DNA from: Clostridiales bacterium | GTDB lineage: Bacteria > Bacillota > Clostridia > Saccharofermentanales > UBA5734 | Length of the DNA: 7,758 bases | Direction: 5' to 3' | Assembly (NCBI GenBank): GCA_007135995.1 | Contig: SLHU01000233.1 | Location: forward strand, 1 to 7,758 | In this document: in pieces, positions 6,391 through 7,758 of the stretch | Position numbering within the stretch: position 1 is the stretch's first letter | Layout: each line of letters begins with the position of its first letter | Position numbers and translations under genes: made by a program | The notes under the pieces: generated by a model | Told to the model about the DNA's origin: nothing | The model's database searches: none | Seen by the model: only the letters and a program-made list of their open reading frames with translations

Positions 6391-6455
6391 AAGACTTTTG
6401 ATTGAATCAGAACAGTTTCAAAGACGCTTAGTTCATTCAATCAGACGGATGTCTT
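6391..6455. promoter_or_regulatory. Nested inverted repeat upstream of the DUF4364 gene
   Basis: The outer arms AAGAC (6391-6395) and GTCTT (6451-6455) enclose perfect 8-base arms GATTGAAT (6400-6407) and ATTCAATC (6435-6442). These continue inward, after a two-base bulge, with GAAC (6410-6413) and GTTC (6431-6434). AAG (6421-6423) and CTT (6427-6429) can close the tip. If transcribed with the downstream gene it would form one long stem-loop in the leader. The 8-base arms, with centres about 35 bases apart, could instead be operator half-sites. No T-run follows, so it is not an ordinary terminator. I match it to no known riboswitch class. Confidence 0.5.
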
Positions 6456-6489
6456 GTTGAGTGATGCATGATGAACAGGATGTGGTTAT

Positions 6490-7176
6490 TTGGAAACGGC
6501 AGAACTGGCAACAAATAAGCTGATCATATTATTAATTGCCGATCGTATCAAGAACATAACTTTGAATCAGCTGACAACGCTTTCGCTTGAAACGTTGTAT
6601 TTGGACTATTTTGATTTTGTCACAGCCTATGAAGAATTGTGCCGTGATCATATGATCAGCGAATCAGTCAGAAAAGACGAGACGAAATTAGACGCGGTCG
6701 GAAGACCCGTGACGCGCTGTGACCTGACAGATAAAGGCAGAACCGTGCTGAAAACCCTTGAATCACGTATTCCGCTTCCGATCCGGTCCTATCTGGCACA
6801 AGCCTGCTCCGGATGGCAAAAAGATATACGGCTCAAAGGTACATTGACAGCAAAATATCAGCCTGACGCCAACGGCACGTATCAGGTGCTGCTTAAACAA
6901 AGCGACGGCATTAAGGACCTCGTCTCGCTTAAGCTGACAATCCCGGAAAAAACGATGGCAAAGCAGGTGTGTGAGCGCTGGAAGCGCAGTCCTCAGACGG
7001 TCTATCTTGGCCTTTTGTCTGTCCTGACTGGAGAAACAGTCTTGCAGCCGCAGCAGGAGGATCCCGGGTCAAGTCTTGATCTTGAAGAGAATGTGAAACA
7101 TACGGACGATCCGGCTTCAGATCATGATCTGAAACCGGACCATCGCCAGCAAAGTCTCTTCAAAGAGTCAGAATAA
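6490..7176 (+). CDS. DUF4364 family winged-helix protein
   Basis: The N-terminal pattern, with ELATNKLIILLIADRIKN at 5-22, a Tyr/Phe-rich helix YLDYFDFVTAYEEL at 37-50, then LTDKGRTVLKTL at 79-90 resembling the wing region, matches my memory of DUF4364 proteins of Clostridia, which look like PadR/MarR-type DNA-binding domains. Function in this family is not established; transcription regulation is inferred. It is 228 residues, longer than the roughly 170-180 I expect. The extra part, from about 187, is a hydrophilic tail rich in Asp, Glu, Gln, Ser and His. The start is TTG at 6490, preceded by AGGA nine bases away; an in-frame TGA at 6472 rules out an upstream start, and family alignment at ELATNK supports the TTG. 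Divergent from the methyltransferase gene, suggesting a local target. Confidence 0.8.
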   Translation: METAELATNKLIILLIADRIKNITLNQLTTLSLETLYLDYFDFVTAYEELCRDHMISESVRKDETKLDAVGRPVTRCDLTDKGRTVLKTLESRIPLPIRSYLAQACSGWQKDIRLKGTLTAKYQPDANGTYQVLLKQSDGIKDLVSLKLTIPEKTMAKQVCERWKRSPQTVYLGLLSVLTGETVLQPQQEDPGSSLDLEENVKHTDDPASDHDLKPDHRQQSLFKESE

Positions 7177-7246
7177 TCAGATATTAGACACCTGTCTTGT
7201 CAAGATCAAAATGAAACGGGTATGAACCTCCATGCCGCAGCCATAC

Positions 7247-7271
7247 CAGACGTGCTAATGAATCACGTCTG
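7247..7271. terminator. Perfect 8-bp hairpin in convergent spacer
   Basis: CAGACGTG (7247-7254) and CACGTCTG (7264-7271) form a perfect stem around a 9-base loop, 70 bases past the DUF4364 stop and 50 bases past the flavoprotein stop. Its place between converging genes suggests a bidirectional transcription end, but no T-run follows on either strand. Rho-dependent or processing-related roles are equally possible. Confidence 0.35.
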
Positions 7272-7297
7272 TCGGCGCATTGTTCCGGCGCGGTGAT

Positions 7298-7314
7298 TGC
7301 TGTCAGTTACAGCA
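7298..7314. other. Small hairpin just downstream of the flavoprotein gene
   Basis: TGCTGT (7298-7303) and ACAGCA (7309-7314) form a 6-bp stem with a 5-base loop, starting eight bases after the stop codon of the minus-strand flavoprotein gene. Seen from that gene it stands where a terminator is expected, but it lacks a T-run. The same spacer also has CGGCGC repeated at 7273-7278 and 7286-7291. Confidence 0.3.
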
Positions 7315-7322
7315 GCCGGCGG

Positions 7323-7758
7323 CTATGAAACCAGGTCAGGCAAACGGATGATCCTGTCGGCAAGATCCTCTGCAAAGACGTCAAGGCGCTTCATGTCTTC
7401 CTCGGTTGGCATACCCTTTACCTGAACGGGATCAAGACGCTGCGCCTTCAGGTTGCCCGTCAGCTGATCCATCGTCTTAACGGCCTGGGTAGACCACCCA
7501 TACGATCCGATCACACCCATGAAACGTGTCTGCGGCCTCATCGCGTTGGCGATCATAGCAGCATAGGCGATATTCGGATGAGGCCCGGTTAAAACGGTTG
7601 GTGTCGCGAAAACCATAGCGGCCGCGTCAACCAGATCCGTTATGAAATGCCCTGTTTCAACGGTCAGGCTGTCGAGTTCATGGCCCAGGTCACGGCAGAT
7701 CACCGACAGACCTTTCTGTGACAGTTTGATTGCCAGACGTTCAACCATCATGCGGGTA
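7323..7758 (-). CDS. FprA-type flavoprotein, C-terminal flavodoxin-like part (cut by window end)
   Basis: Only the last 144 residues are inside the window; the frame stays open to the edge, so the gene begins beyond 7758. The visible part is a flavodoxin-like FMN domain. It begins with TRMMVERLA, the helix after the phosphate-binding loop. VFATPTVLTGPHPNIAYAAM follows at about 50-69 and RFMGVIGSYGWSTQAVK at about 78-94, regions that in flavo-diiron proteins contact FMN. The later PTEEDMKRLDVFAEDLADRI near the end is also typical. In complete proteins a metallo-beta-lactamase-like diiron domain stands N-terminal, and the enzyme reduces oxygen or nitric oxide in anaerobes. That domain is not visible here, so a lone flavodoxin is possible but less likely. 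It converges with the DUF4364 gene. Confidence 0.82.
   Translation of the reverse strand, partial: TRMMVERLAIKLSQKGLSVICRDLGHELDSLTVETGHFITDLVDAAAMVFATPTVLTGPHPNIAYAAMIANAMRPQTRFMGVIGSYGWSTQAVKTMDQLTGNLKAQRLDPVQVKGMPTEEDMKRLDVFAEDLADRIIRLPDLVS

Noticed and set aside
1..7758. Mobile element, CRISPR array or defence system
   Set aside because: No transposase, integrase, phage gene, tRNA attachment site or regularly spaced repeats were found. The only repeats are two-copy direct repeats and small palindromes.

Overview
The window looks like an ordinary chromosomal stretch from an anaerobic, low-to-moderate GC Firmicute, most likely a clostridial lineage (Eubacteriales sensu lato). Three things point there: strong GGAGG-type ribosome binding sites, a DUF4364-type winged-helix protein (a family I know mainly from Clostridia), and the flavodoxin-like C-terminus of an FprA-type flavo-diiron protein. 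A pair of YheI/YheH (BmrC/BmrD)-like half-size ABC exporters fits the same group. No species can be named from sequence reading alone.

Layout from left to right: (1) 1-219 is non-coding and rich in hairpins, and carries a probable intrinsic terminator for galE on the minus strand. (2) galE, UDP-glucose 4-epimerase, runs on the minus strand (220-1254). (3) A 408-bp intergenic region (1255-1662) divides galE from the divergent ABC operon. It holds the galE promoter, a perfect 19-bp tandem duplication, a cluster of TGTCA/TGACA palindromes and a possible VanZ-like gene remnant. (4) Two ABC exporter half-transporter genes on the plus strand (1663-3531 and 3528-5378) overlap by four bases and form one operon. 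(5) A short convergent spacer with a 17-bp direct repeat and small hairpins follows. (6) A class I SAM-dependent methyltransferase runs on the minus strand (5480-6247). (7) A divergent intergenic region has back-to-back promoters and a nested inverted repeat. (8) A DUF4364 protein runs on the plus strand (6490-7176). (9) A convergent spacer with perfect hairpins precedes the C-terminal part of an FprA-like flavoprotein on the minus strand, cut by the window end.

How the genes work together: the two ABC proteins are almost certainly the halves of one heterodimeric exporter. The first has a canonical LSGGQ signature but Asp in place of the catalytic Glu. The second has the catalytic Glu but a degenerate LSTGE signature. 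This yields one consensus and one degenerate ATP site. The methyltransferase and the DUF4364 protein are transcribed divergently from promoters whose -35 boxes are only three bases apart, so shared control, possibly by the winged-helix protein, is a reasonable inference. galE and the flavoprotein appear functionally separate. I found no CRISPR array, insertion sequence, tRNA or rRNA. The most unusual features are in the intergenic DNA rather than in the genes.
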